Source: JAAZLS01 sp964463285
Lineage (GTDB): Bacteria > Bacillota > Dethiobacteria > DTU022
Direction: 5' to 3'
NCBI GenBank assembly: GCA_964463285.1
Contig: CAYXBB010000015.1
Location: 1 to 40,129, forward strand
DNA length: 40,129 bases
The stretch's first letter is position 1, and every line of letters begins with the position of its first letter. Under the pieces are notes generated by a model. The model was not told the origin of the DNA and did no database searches. It saw only the letters and a list, made by a program, of their open reading frames with translations. Shown one piece after another: positions 24,747 through 32,942 of the stretch. The translations under genes were made by a program, and so were the position numbers.

Positions 24747-26495
24747 GTGTTCGGGATCAAAAAAAATAGAAATAAGCCCATAAAAAACAAAACGTTCTGG
24801 CTCATTTTTGTGATGGTGACTGTGATGGGCATCGCATTTTATAATCACTTCAGGGGTAAAGGGCCTAACAATAGTGAAAAAACCCCATTCCCTGAAGAGA
24901 CGGGCCCCACGGTGGAAAAACTTCTTAAAAAAATGACTCTCGAAGAAAAAGTGGCCCAGGTCATCATTGCCTATTTTAGCGGCCCGGAGCTCACCGCGGA
25001 CCTGGCAAAGGAGCTGCAGGAACTCCCCCTGGGGGGAATAATTCTTTATAGCACCACCGGCAATATTGAAAACCCTGCCCAGGTGGCGGCTTTAACGGAA
25101 AGGATACAAAAAAGCGCCTTAGACAGCGGACGCCTCCCCCTGTTTATTGCCGTGGATCAGGAGGGAGGCCCGGTAGCCCGCCTTACCGAGGGGTTAACCC
25201 TTTTCCCCGGGAATATGGCCCTGGGGGCGACGGATAGTGAAGAGTTGGCCGGACTAAGTGCGGCGATCACCGCCCGTGAACTGCGCACCTTGGGGATCAA
25301 CTTCAACTTTGCTCCGGTGGTCGATGTCAACAACAACCCGGACAACCCGGTGATCGGGGTCCGTTCCTTTAGCTCCCGCCCGGATACAGTAGCCCGGCTG
25401 GGGGCGGCGATGGTTGCCCCCTACCATCGGGAGGGGGTATTGGCAACGGCCAAACATTTTCCCGGCCATGGTGACACCGATGTGGATTCCCATTACGGTC
25501 TCCCCTTTATCTCCGGTGATCTCTCCCAGCTAAAAAAAATGGAACTGGCCCCTTTTCAGGCGATGATCAAGGCCGGGGTGCCGGTAGTGATGATGGCTCA
25601 TATCCTGGTGCCCGGGTTAACTGGCGGGGATGGGCTTCCCGCCAGCCTGTCAGCCCAGGCCGTCCGTTATCTGCGAGAAGAAATGGGATTCGACGGTCTT
25701 GTGATAACCGATTCCATGGGCATGGGGGCGATTACTGAAAACTGGGGACTGGGGGAGGCCGCCGTGACGGCCTTTCGGGCCGGGGTGGATATTATCCTGT
25801 TTGGGCCCTGGACCGGCGTCCAGCCGGGCGATCGTCGGGAAATCTTTCGCGCCTTACTGCAGGCAGTGGAAGAAGGAACTATTCCCCTGGAACGTCTTGA
25901 TCAATCGGTAAAAAAGATCCTCGGCGCAAAAATAGAATACCAAATAATTGGGGATCCCCTGCCCCGCAGGGAAAGACTGGCCGATCTTGCTTCACCGCAG
26001 AACCTTGAAATTGCCCGGCGTATTGCCCGGGAGAGCATTACCCTGTTTCGGGACAGAGCCAACCTGATACCGCTGCCGGTGCAGGAAACGGTCCCCCTCC
26101 CCCTGATCTGGCCGGTTGAACGGGAGGGCTCACTTTCCCCCTTGATTGCCGCATGTCCTTTCCTGCAGCCTTACCTGCTTTCACTGCCGGCATCTACCGC
26201 GGAGGTTGAAGAATTTCTAACCCAAATGGAATTTAGTTCCCTGGTACTGATCGGCTCTTATAATATGCAGGATCACCCTGCCTGGCCGGACCTCGTCAAT
26301 AACCTTACCGGTGAGAAAGAGGTGGTACTAATTGCCCTTTCTTCACCCTACGATCTTCTGGCTGTTCCTCATGTCGGCACCTATTTTTGCACTTACAGCG
26401 ACAGCAGCGATTCCATGCAGGCCCTGGGTCAGGTCCTGGGCGGCGCCCTTACCCCGCGAGGCCGCCTCCCGGTAGAGCTGCCCGGGCTGGAATAA
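24747..26495 (+). CDS. nagZ: Membrane-anchored beta-N-acetylhexosaminidase (glycoside hydrolase family 3)
   Basis: A 582-residue protein. Residues 16-33 form one membrane segment with a positive N-terminus, so the enzyme should face outside the membrane. The GH3 domain carries AVDQEGGPVARL near 133, the KHFPGHGDT motif at about 236-244 with the following DSHYGLP loop, and the nucleophile aspartate near 322 in VITDSMGMGAI. These features, especially the His-containing loop, define NagZ-type enzymes that remove N-acetylglucosamine from muropeptides. A C-terminal domain of about 200 residues follows, as in Bacillus-type NagZ. The GTG start has AAAGGAG only two bases upstream, an unusually short spacing, but no better start is visible. 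Confidence 0.88.
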   Translation: MFGIKKNRNKPIKNKTFWLIFVMVTVMGIAFYNHFRGKGPNNSEKTPFPEETGPTVEKLLKKMTLEEKVAQVIIAYFSGPELTADLAKELQELPLGGIILYSTTGNIENPAQVAALTERIQKSALDSGRLPLFIAVDQEGGPVARLTEGLTLFPGNMALGATDSEELAGLSAAITARELRTLGINFNFAPVVDVNNNPDNPVIGVRSFSSRPDTVARLGAAMVAPYHREGVLATAKHFPGHGDTDVDSHYGLPFISGDLSQLKKMELAPFQAMIKAGVPVVMMAHILVPGLTGGDGLPASLSAQAVRYLREEMGFDGLVITDSMGMGAITENWGLGEAAVTAFRAGVDIILFGPWTGVQPGDRREIFRALLQAVEEGTIPLERLDQSVKKILGAKIEYQIIGDPLPRRERLADLASPQNLEIARRIARESITLFRDRANLIPLPVQETVPLPLIWPVEREGSLSPLIAACPFLQPYLLSLPASTAEVEEFLTQMEFSSLVLIGSYNMQDHPAWPDLVNNLTGEKEVVLIALSSPYDLLAVPHVGTYFCTYSDSSDSMQALGQVLGGALTPRGRLPVELPGLE

Positions 26496-26633
26496 GGCCG
26501 GAACATCACCGGCTATCGGAGTTATCCCTATCTCCATTTTTGTTGGCAACCCGAATGGGCGAAGATGGTTCGCCACGATTGGTTTTACGCTTTTCCTTTT
26601 TTGCGCCGCCTTACACATTCAGTCAATATAAAT

Positions 26634-26768
26634 TCAATTTGACCATTTATTGAGCGAAAATCGTCCTCCGCCCAGGCTGCCAATTCTTTCCATAGCGACG
26701 ATGATATCCGCAGTAAAAGTTGTTTTTTCCCCCGATCTTTGTTTGCCATCTATCAATGTACCTTTTTT
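26634..26768 (-). pseudogene. Possible amidohydrolase N-terminal remnant
   Basis: Right after the SPFH stop codon a minus-strand frame reads VLIKKGTLIDGKQ, then TADIIVAMERIGSLGG, and ends about 45 residues later. This resembles the opening of D-aminoacylase or dihydroorotase-like amidohydrolases (LIKNGxLIDG...ADVxIxxxRIxxIG). There is no start codon with a ribosome binding site and no catalytic region, so if real it is a degraded fragment. The similarity is short and could be chance. Confidence 0.25.
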
Positions 26769-26770
26769 TA

Positions 26771-27877
26771 TCAATACAGGGATCCGCTGTTGACTACCGG
26801 TTGGGCGTCCCTGTTCCCGCAAAGTATAACCAGCAGATTGCTGACCATGGCAGCCTTGCGTTCCTCATCTAGCTGAACAATATCGTTGTCGTTAAGCTTA
26901 GTCAGCGCCATCTCCACCATGCTCACGGCTCCCTCTACAATCATCTGCCGGGCATCAATGATAGCAGAAGCCTGCTGCCTCTGCAGCATAGCGGCGGCAA
27001 TTTCCGGGGCATAAGAAAGGTGGGTAATTCTGGCTTCCATGATTTCCAATCCGGCGATATCCACTTTTGATTGAATTTCCTTCCTCAATTTTTCCGCCAC
27101 TTCCTGACTACTGCCGCGCAACGATTTTTCGTTGTTATCCTCCGAAACATCGGAGATATCGTACGGGTAAAGACGTACAATATTTCGCAGAGCCGAATCA
27201 CACTGGATGGAAAGAAATTCCGTGAAATTATCTACATTGAACACCGCTTTGGCCGTATTGATTACTTTCCAGATCACCACGATCCCGATAATGATTGGAT
27301 TACCCAGCCGGTCATTGATTTTTTGTTTATCGTTGTTCAGGGTCATGGCTTTCAGTGAAATTTTCTTGTTCGGCAAATAGATATTGGTGGATTGAATTCC
27401 GCCTTTGTCAGGGGCCTGTTTGAGTGACAGGATGCCCGAAGACGTGGCAGTAGAGGCGGGGTTGACTGCGGCTACAAAGGGATTGACAAAGAAAAACCCT
27501 TCGCCTTTCAGCGTGCCGTAATACCTGCCGAATAGGGTTAACACCAGGGCCTCATTTGGTTTTAGTACCTTCAAACCTAAAAATATTACGGGTCCGATAA
27601 TGAACGAATAGATCGCTCCCACCACTATCATGATCACCCCGGGGGTAACAGTAGATATTCTTTCAGTAACCGCTACCGCCCCCCCGGGAAGGACCGAGAC
27701 AATACCGGGAGCGGTGAAGGGACCCGCTACCACATACCTGATTCCCCAGACAAACAAAAGCAGAGAAACAATTATTAATACAATGTTCAGTAATAGAATG
27801 AGCATACCGTTTGCTGTTTTGGGGACAATTTCATGATCATGTAATTTCCTTTGAGCCATATCGGTAACCCCGGACAT
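26771..27877 (-). CDS. SPFH (band 7/prohibitin-like) domain membrane protein
   Basis: A 368-residue protein. Two hydrophobic segments near the N-terminus (about 25-47 and 78-103) precede an SPFH domain starting at GLKVLKPNEALVLTLFGRYYGTLKGEGFFFVNPF. The C-terminal half has the SPFH signature of a helical stretch (VDIAGLEIMEARITHLSYAPEIAAAMLQRQQASAIIDARQMIVEGAV). These proteins form membrane-associated oligomers or cages that organise membrane microdomains or regulate proteases. ATG 27877 has AAGGGGG eight bases upstream and is preferred over an in-frame ATG 24 bases earlier. No NfeD-type or FtsH partner gene is adjacent. The promoter region bears a striking palindrome. Confidence 0.88.
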   Translation of the reverse strand: MSGVTDMAQRKLHDHEIVPKTANGMLILLLNIVLIIVSLLLFVWGIRYVVAGPFTAPGIVSVLPGGAVAVTERISTVTPGVIMIVVGAIYSFIIGPVIFLGLKVLKPNEALVLTLFGRYYGTLKGEGFFFVNPFVAAVNPASTATSSGILSLKQAPDKGGIQSTNIYLPNKKISLKAMTLNNDKQKINDRLGNPIIIGIVVIWKVINTAKAVFNVDNFTEFLSIQCDSALRNIVRLYPYDISDVSEDNNEKSLRGSSQEVAEKLRKEIQSKVDIAGLEIMEARITHLSYAPEIAAAMLQRQQASAIIDARQMIVEGAVSMVEMALTKLNDNDIVQLDEERKAAMVSNLLVILCGNRDAQPVVNSGSLY

Positions 27878-27903
27878 TTTGCAATCCCCCTTTTCAGGCA
27901 TAA

Positions 27904-27943
27904 TCTGATATCATTATGATATCAGATATATATTAGATGTCAA
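27904..27943 (-). promoter_or_regulatory. SPFH gene promoter overlapped by a perfect palindromic operator
   Basis: On the minus strand TTGACA (27943-27938) and TATCAT (27921-27916) are 16 bp apart. A perfect inverted repeat with 10-bp arms (TCTGATATCA at 27904-27913 and its complement at 27917-27926, 3-bp centre) covers the -10 box and start region. That is where a dimeric repressor would block transcription. The cognate regulator is not identifiable in this window. Confidence 0.6.
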
Positions 27944-28020
27944 GATAGCCAAATTGATTATTTTTTGCAGGACATATATGCTCTTAAATGCACCGTTTTT
28001 TTGGTTGGAATTGCATAAAA

Positions 28021-28198
28021 TTACCCGGCAATTTGGGCTCCTCAATTGTGTTAGTAATGAAAGGGGGGCAAAGAGGGCTATAGTAGTGTCGAGATCGCGA
28101 GTATTGTGGGCAAGCCGCCGTCAACAATTTGCAACCATCTGCATGAGGCACGGGGCCTCCTCAAGGAAAAACTGGGGGGTAATTTCAATGAAGAATAA
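28021..28198 (+). pseudogene. Remnant of an ECF sigma factor (region 4)
   Basis: Two frames together read as sigma region 4. From 28021 the frame gives LPGNLGSSIVLVMKGG. After a run of six G (28063-28068) the reading continues in another frame as KEGYSSVEIASIVGKPP, STICNHLHEARGLLKEKL and a short tail ending at TAA 28198. This matches the usual ECF pattern LPxxYRxxxxLRxxEGxSxxEIAxxxGxPxxTVxxxLHxARxxLK. The stop overlaps the start of the downstream anti-sigma-like gene by 11 bp, the normal sigma/anti-sigma arrangement. The upstream part of the sigma gene is not recognisable, so the factor is broken. Confidence 0.65.
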
Positions 28199-29000
28199 AA
28201 AAATTATTGATTCATGGAATAAAATTGGGCCGAACAGGGTTGCCGACGAAAGAATGCTCGGGGCGGTTCTCGCCCATAACCGCGCAGGCCGGGCTCAAAA
28301 AGGGGGGATAGCTGTGGTGAACAGATTTCAAAGTTGGAAATGGCTGGCTCCCATTGCCGCCTGCCTGGTATTGGCGCTGGCAATTGCCTTGCCTTTTTTG
28401 AACCGGAACGGTGGCGACTTTGAACTAAAACTGTCCAGGGGAGTCAAGGTAAACTATATTGATTGCCTGCCTGCCGGGGCAAGGCTTGCAAACATGGCCG
28501 ATCTGATGTGGCTTACGGAAGACGAACTTTTTGCGCCCCATATCTTAGGCCATGAAGTAGTTGCTTTTGCGGGAACTGTCAAGAAGATCCGCAATATCTC
28601 TTTTGAATTCGGCGGGCATACCGATTACCGGGCCATTGCCACCATTGAGGTCGGCGAGGTTTTACGCGGAACCCTTGAGGCGGGGGATAGGGTGACCCTT
28701 CTTTTACCGGCGCCGATCGGTACTAACATCTGGGTGGAGGATACGGGGGTTTCCTCAAGGATCACTGAAGGGACCAGGGGCATTTTTATGCCGATCAAGT
28801 ACGATGAAACCTCAATCTACGAGGAGGGAGGTCAGAGACTGGCCCTGCTTGATCTGGCCGATTACGGTCTGCCTGATGGGGAACGCTGGCTTTTTATTGA
28901 AACAGAAGACGGCCTGGTCTATTTTCAAGATGCCTATCCCTCTCTTGCGGGGGTAAAGGACCTGCAGGAGGTGAAGGAAATAATTCTTTCCCAGAGGTAA
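28188..29000 (+). CDS. Putative anti-sigma factor-like membrane protein
   Basis: A 270-residue protein. Its cytoplasmic N-terminus (IIDSWNKIGPNRVADERMLGAVL) resembles the short sigma-binding region of Firmicute ECF anti-sigma proteins encoded directly after their sigma factor. A single membrane helix at about residues 51-69 follows. The extracytoplasmic domain of about 200 residues (VNYIDCLPAGARLANMADLMWLTEDELF to the end) is not a family I recognise; it looks beta-rich. ATG 28188 has GGGGGG eight bases upstream. The sigma partner immediately upstream is degraded, so this gene may be an orphan on its way to loss or may have another role. Confidence 0.55.
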   Translation: MKNKKIIDSWNKIGPNRVADERMLGAVLAHNRAGRAQKGGIAVVNRFQSWKWLAPIAACLVLALAIALPFLNRNGGDFELKLSRGVKVNYIDCLPAGARLANMADLMWLTEDELFAPHILGHEVVAFAGTVKKIRNISFEFGGHTDYRAIATIEVGEVLRGTLEAGDRVTLLLPAPIGTNIWVEDTGVSSRITEGTRGIFMPIKYDETSIYEEGGQRLALLDLADYGLPDGERWLFIETEDGLVYFQDAYPSLAGVKDLQEVKEIILSQR

Positions 29001-29024
29001 ACAGGGGTTAAGTTAAAAATGATT

Positions 29025-29052
29025 GGGCGGGGTTTTATCTCCGCCCGAATTT
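29025..29052 (+). terminator. Probable intrinsic terminator after the anti-sigma-like gene
   Basis: GGGCGG (29025-29030) and CCGCCC (29041-29046) form a GC-rich 6-bp stem followed by GAATTTTG. The U-run is short. Confidence 0.5.
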
Positions 29053-29159
29053 TGTACTAACCATCGATAATAGAAATGTGATTTAATATGGGTAAGGACA
29101 GTAATTTGACGTTATTATAGTGATAAACAGAAACATTCAATATGGATGGATAGGTAAAT

Positions 29160-29927
29160 ATGAAACTGGTATCCTGGAATGTGAATGGGCTACGGGCCGC
29201 GCTGGGGCGGGGCTACGTAGAAACAGCGAAGTTCTTGGATGCGGACATTTTCTGCTTGCAAGAAACAAAAATGGGGCGGGAGCAGGTGGTGATCGGCCTG
29301 ACCGGCTACCATGAATTTTGGAATAGTGCCCGGAAAAAGGGTTATTCAGGGACGGCGGTGTTTTCTCGACCAGAACCGAAGACGGTGAAATATGGCATGG
29401 GTCGGGAGCGGCACGATGCGGAGGGCCGGATCATTCAGGCGGAATATGAGGATTTTATTCTGGTGAACGTTTATACTCCCAACTCACAGCGGGGTTTGGC
29501 CCGGTTGGGTTACCGCCTGGAATGGGAGGATGATTTCCGCGCCTGGTTGCAAGAGCTGGACCAGCAAAAGCCGCTGGTCATCTGCGGGGATATGAACGTG
29601 GCCCACCGGGAGATCGACATCAAGAATGTGTCCTCCAACCGCAAAAACGCCGGTTTTACCAACGAGGAGCGATCCAAAATGACTGAACTGCTGGCGGCCG
29701 GCTTCTGCGATACCTTCCGCACCCTCCATCCGGATACGGTTGCCTATAGCTGGTGGAGTTACCGCGCCAATGCCCGGATCAACAATGTGGGTTGGCGTAT
29801 TGACTACTTTTTGGTGTCCGCGCGGCTGATGCCCCGGGTGAAGGCGGCCGAAATATATGGGGATCTTCTGGGCAGTGATCACTGCCCGGTGGGACTGGTC
29901 CTAGATGTGGGCATGATCAAAGTATAA
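29160..29927 (+). CDS. xth: Exodeoxyribonuclease III (AP endonuclease, ExoA/Xth type)
   Basis: A 255-residue EEP-superfamily nuclease. The family order is complete: MKLVSWNVNGLRA at the N-terminus, CLQETKM (metal-binding Glu near 39), VNVYTPNS, ICGDMNVAHREID, YSWWSYRANARINNVGWRIDYF, and LLGSDHCPVGL with the catalytic Asp-His. It cleaves DNA at abasic sites and degrades 3' ends during base excision repair. The length is normal. ATG 29160 has only a weak GGATAGG upstream. It is apparently monocistronic. Confidence 0.95.
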   Translation: MKLVSWNVNGLRAALGRGYVETAKFLDADIFCLQETKMGREQVVIGLTGYHEFWNSARKKGYSGTAVFSRPEPKTVKYGMGRERHDAEGRIIQAEYEDFILVNVYTPNSQRGLARLGYRLEWEDDFRAWLQELDQQKPLVICGDMNVAHREIDIKNVSSNRKNAGFTNEERSKMTELLAAGFCDTFRTLHPDTVAYSWWSYRANARINNVGWRIDYFLVSARLMPRVKAAEIYGDLLGSDHCPVGLVLDVGMIKV

Positions 29928-30054
29928 TCAGGGCAATGCCGGTTGTCCTGACAAAATCACGTACAAGGATCGGTTGCCTGTGTTCACCCGATTGGCCGAT
30001 TTATGCGGCCGCCAAATTAGAAAACAGCTAAAAATTTCATAGCGATCGGGATAA

Positions 30055-30116
30055 ATCAACCTGCACAGGTTGATCAGGAGTGTCAAATTCCTGTCCCCCC
30101 GACACTATTACAGGAA
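30055..30116 (+). promoter_or_regulatory. Palindromic leader with competing hairpins before the mini-glutaredoxin
   Basis: A perfect palindrome with 9-bp arms (ATCAACCTG, 2-bp centre, 30055-30074) is followed by two interleaved inverted repeats. AGTGTC (30079-30084) pairs with GACACT (30101-30106), and TTCCTGT (30088-30094) pairs with ACAGGAA (30110-30116). The second would mask the edge of the AAAGGAG ribosome binding site (30115-30121), and the two cannot form together. This is compatible with an operator plus a translational switch. Confidence 0.4.
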
Positions 30117-30129
30117 AGGAGTGCTGCTG

Positions 30130-30339
30130 ATGTTGGATCTATACATAAAAGACAGTTGTCCTCATTGCCGCAAACAGATTGAGCAATTGGAACAGGAGGG
30201 TCTTTCGTACCGGTTGTATAATGTCAGCCGGGATCATTCCGCGCTTAGGGATGTTAAGGAGAGATACAATGCTGACATGGTACCCGTGCTGGTGGAAGAT
30301 GGAAAGGTTAGATCGATCGGTTACCGGGGCATGGGCTGA
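30130..30339 (+). CDS. Small glutaredoxin/thioredoxin-like protein
   Basis: A 69-residue protein with CPHC (C10 and C13) directly after the first beta strand and the cis-proline segment MVPVLVEDGKV. Its size and motif match mini-glutaredoxins of anaerobes. It likely reduces disulfides in the cytoplasm. The end (GYRGMG) is slightly shorter than the GFxGxW-type ending of relatives. ATG 30130 has AAAGGAG eight bases upstream, so an in-frame ATG 60 bases earlier is unlikely. The gene lies upstream of a copper ATPase, and a role in thiol or copper stress is possible but unproven. Confidence 0.8.
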   Translation: MLDLYIKDSCPHCRKQIEQLEQEGLSYRLYNVSRDHSALRDVKERYNADMVPVLVEDGKVRSIGYRGMG

Positions 30340-30440
30340 AATATCTGAGGAGGTACCGCCGTGGGCGGTGTCCAGGAGTTATAAGGATGTAAAGTAGCCC
30401 ACCCTTAAGGCCATAGTCAGATAGTAAATAAGGCAGTATG

Positions 30441-30473
30441 GGGTAGGCAAGGTATTAATAGGGTAGTTAATAC
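30441..30473 (+). promoter_or_regulatory. Direct and inverted repeats upstream of copA
   Basis: GGGTAG occurs at 30441-30446 and again at 30461-30466, exactly 20 bp (two helical turns) apart. GTATTAA (30452-30458) forms an inverted repeat with TTAATAC (30467-30473). The position just ahead of the copper ATPase fits a metal-responsive operator, though it does not match the CopY, CueR or CsoR consensus exactly. Confidence 0.35.
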
Positions 30474-30524
30474 AATCATTGAATAAGGGAATTAACCAGG
30501 CAGTTTATAGGGGGGCAATTAACA

Positions 30525-32942
30525 ATGCCTGAAACTGAAAATAAAGCAAACCACCGGGCGAAAGAGCAGAAATCGGTGATCATCCCCATCACCGGAATGA
30601 GTTGTGCAGCCTGTTCCGCCCGGGTAGAGAAGGGCTTATCTTCCCTTCCGGGTATTTCATCGGCAAACATCAATCCGGTGATCGGTAAAGGGGTTGTCAA
30701 TTATGATCCGGAGAAGGTAAATTTCCGGCAAATGGTTAAGCGAATAAAAGAGCTTGGATACGGGGTTTCGGAGGAGAAACAGGAGTTGCTGATCTCGGGG
30801 ATGAGTTGTGCAGCCTGTTCCGCCCGGGTGGAAAATAGGTTGAAGGCACTTCCGGGAGTGCAGGAGGCGGCGGTTAATTTGGCCACCGGCAAGGCCGGTA
30901 TCACCTATATCCCCGGAATGATCGGCGTTTTTGAGATGGTAAAGGCCTTAAAAGATCTGGGCTACAATGCGCGGGCATCGGGCGATCTCACCTCTGGAGA
31001 GGCAGCCCGCATCAGAAGAAAGGAGAAAAACCGGCAGTTGGCCGGGTTTGTCCTGGCGGTAGCCTTTACTCTTCCCCTGGCTGTATTGATGATCACCCAC
31101 CATACCGGTTTCCACTTTATGCTCACCCCTTGGATGCAGTTGGCCCTGGCCACGCCCGTTCAGTTTTTTGCCGGGTGGCCCTTCTATCTGGGAGCCTACC
31201 ACTCATTGAAATCCGGAAGCGCCAACATGGATGTCCTGGTAGCATTGGGCACATCGGTGGCCTATTTTTACAGCTTGGTTTCTCTTTTTGCCGGCTGGGG
31301 TCTTTACTATTTTGATGCGGCGGCCGTTCTGATGACCATTATTTCGCTGGGCAAGCTGCTGGAGGCGGTGGCCAGGGGGAGGACCTCTGCGGCAATTGAG
31401 AAGCTGATGGAGCTACAGCCGAAGACCGCCCGGGTGATCCGGGAGGGGATGGAGATGGATCTTTCGGCGGAACAGGTGGTGGTTGGCGATCAGGTGATTG
31501 TGCGCCCCGGAGAAAGGGTAGCGGTGGATGGTGTGATCCTGAAAGGGAACACCAGTATTGATGAATCGCATCTCACCGGGGAAAGTATGCCGGTGGAGAA
31601 GGGGCCGGGGGATGAGGTGGCCGGGGCTTCCATCAATAATTACGGAAGTTTTACTTTTCGGGCTACCAAGGTCGGCCAAGACACGGTTCTGGCCCAGATC
31701 ATCCGCATGGTGGAAGAGGCGCAGGGTTCCAAGGCTCCCATTCAACGTCTGGCAGATCGGGTGGCCGGTGTTTTTGTGCCTACCATAATCGGTATAGCCT
31801 TGCTTACTTTCGGCGGCTGGCTTCTTGTGGGGGTCGGTTTTGAAAACTCCTTGATGCACATGGTTACAGTGTTAGTGGTGGCCTGTCCCTGTGCACTGGG
31901 TTTAGCCACTCCCACCGCGATCATGGTGGGGACCGGGCTTGGGGCCGGCAAGGGTATTCTGATCAAGGGCGGAGAACATTTGGAACGGGCAGGCAAGATA
32001 GATACCGTTGTTCTTGATAAAACCGGGACCATCACCAAAGGGGCCCCGGCGGTAACGGATGTTTTAGCCGTGGCGCCCCTTGATGAAAACAAACTTTTAG
32101 AGGCCATTGCCTCCGGGGAGAAGGGATCGGAGCATCCCCTGGGCCGGGCTCTGGTTGTCAAGGCGAAGGAAAAAGGAATACCTGTTCAGGATGTGGATAG
32201 CTTTGAAGCCATGCCCGGGCAGGGGATCAAGTTTATTTTGAGGGATGAGTCCTGGCTGGTGGGCAATGAGAAACTGGTGAATTCGGCCGGTATTGATATA
32301 GCGCCGCTGCGGCTGCAAAAGAGTCGCTGGGAAGAGGAGGGCAAGACCGTGATGGTGGCCATGAAAGACAGCGAATTGGCCGGTATGGTGGCCCTGGCGG
32401 ATATTATTAAAGAAAATTCCCGGCAGGCTATTTTAGAATTGCAGCAGATGGGCCTGGCTCTTTATATGCTCACCGGGGATCAGGGAAAAACTGCCCGGGC
32501 TATTGCCGGACAGGTAGGCATTGAAAATGTTATTGCCGAAGTTCTGCCTCAGCATAAGGCGGAACAGGTACAAAAGCTAAGGGATGCGGGTCGTGTGGTG
32601 GCTATGGTAGGTGACGGGATCAACGATGCACCGGCCCTGGCCACGGCCGATGTGGGTATGGCTATCGGCACCGGGACGGATGTGGCTATGGAAAGCGCCT
32701 CCATCACCCTGATGCACGGCGATCTGGGGAAGATCGCCTCGGCGATCCGGTTGTCGCGCCAAACATTGCGCAAAATCCGGCAAAACCTGGTCTGGGCGTT
32801 TATCTATAACCTGATCACTATCCCCCTGGCCATTTTTGGGATCTTTACACCGGTGATGGGCGGGGCCGCCATGGCGCTTAGTTCAGTATCGGTGGTCAGC
32901 AATTCTCTGTTTTTAAAACGCTACAATCCGGATCGGGGTTGA
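30525..32942 (+). CDS. copA: Copper-exporting P1B-type ATPase with two N-terminal HMA domains
   Basis: An 805-residue P-type ATPase. Two heavy-metal-associated domains with GMSCAAC lie near residues 24-30 and 92-98. They are followed by eight predicted membrane helices, the TGES actuator motif, the ion-binding CPC at 454-456, the phosphorylation site DKTGTITKG (D498), SEHPLGRAL, and GDGINDAPALA. The last two membrane helices carry YN and MALSSVSVVSNS, the features that define Cu+ transporters (P1B-1). It pumps Cu+ out of the cytoplasm. The ATG has AGGGGGG upstream. No CsoR or CopZ gene is in the window. Confidence 0.95.
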   Translation: MPETENKANHRAKEQKSVIIPITGMSCAACSARVEKGLSSLPGISSANINPVIGKGVVNYDPEKVNFRQMVKRIKELGYGVSEEKQELLISGMSCAACSARVENRLKALPGVQEAAVNLATGKAGITYIPGMIGVFEMVKALKDLGYNARASGDLTSGEAARIRRKEKNRQLAGFVLAVAFTLPLAVLMITHHTGFHFMLTPWMQLALATPVQFFAGWPFYLGAYHSLKSGSANMDVLVALGTSVAYFYSLVSLFAGWGLYYFDAAAVLMTIISLGKLLEAVARGRTSAAIEKLMELQPKTARVIREGMEMDLSAEQVVVGDQVIVRPGERVAVDGVILKGNTSIDESHLTGESMPVEKGPGDEVAGASINNYGSFTFRATKVGQDTVLAQIIRMVEEAQGSKAPIQRLADRVAGVFVPTIIGIALLTFGGWLLVGVGFENSLMHMVTVLVVACPCALGLATPTAIMVGTGLGAGKGILIKGGEHLERAGKIDTVVLDKTGTITKGAPAVTDVLAVAPLDENKLLEAIASGEKGSEHPLGRALVVKAKEKGIPVQDVDSFEAMPGQGIKFILRDESWLVGNEKLVNSAGIDIAPLRLQKSRWEEEGKTVMVAMKDSELAGMVALADIIKENSRQAILELQQMGLALYMLTGDQGKTARAIAGQVGIENVIAEVLPQHKAEQVQKLRDAGRVVAMVGDGINDAPALATADVGMAIGTGTDVAMESASITLMHGDLGKIASAIRLSRQTLRKIRQNLVWAFIYNLITIPLAIFGIFTPVMGGAAMALSSVSVVSNSLFLKRYNPDRG

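Noticed and set aside
27954..28187. N-terminal extension of the anti-sigma-like protein by 78 residues
   Set aside because: The extension shows no membrane or sigma-binding character. The same DNA encodes sigma region 4 in other frames, and ATG 28188 has a good ribosome binding site.
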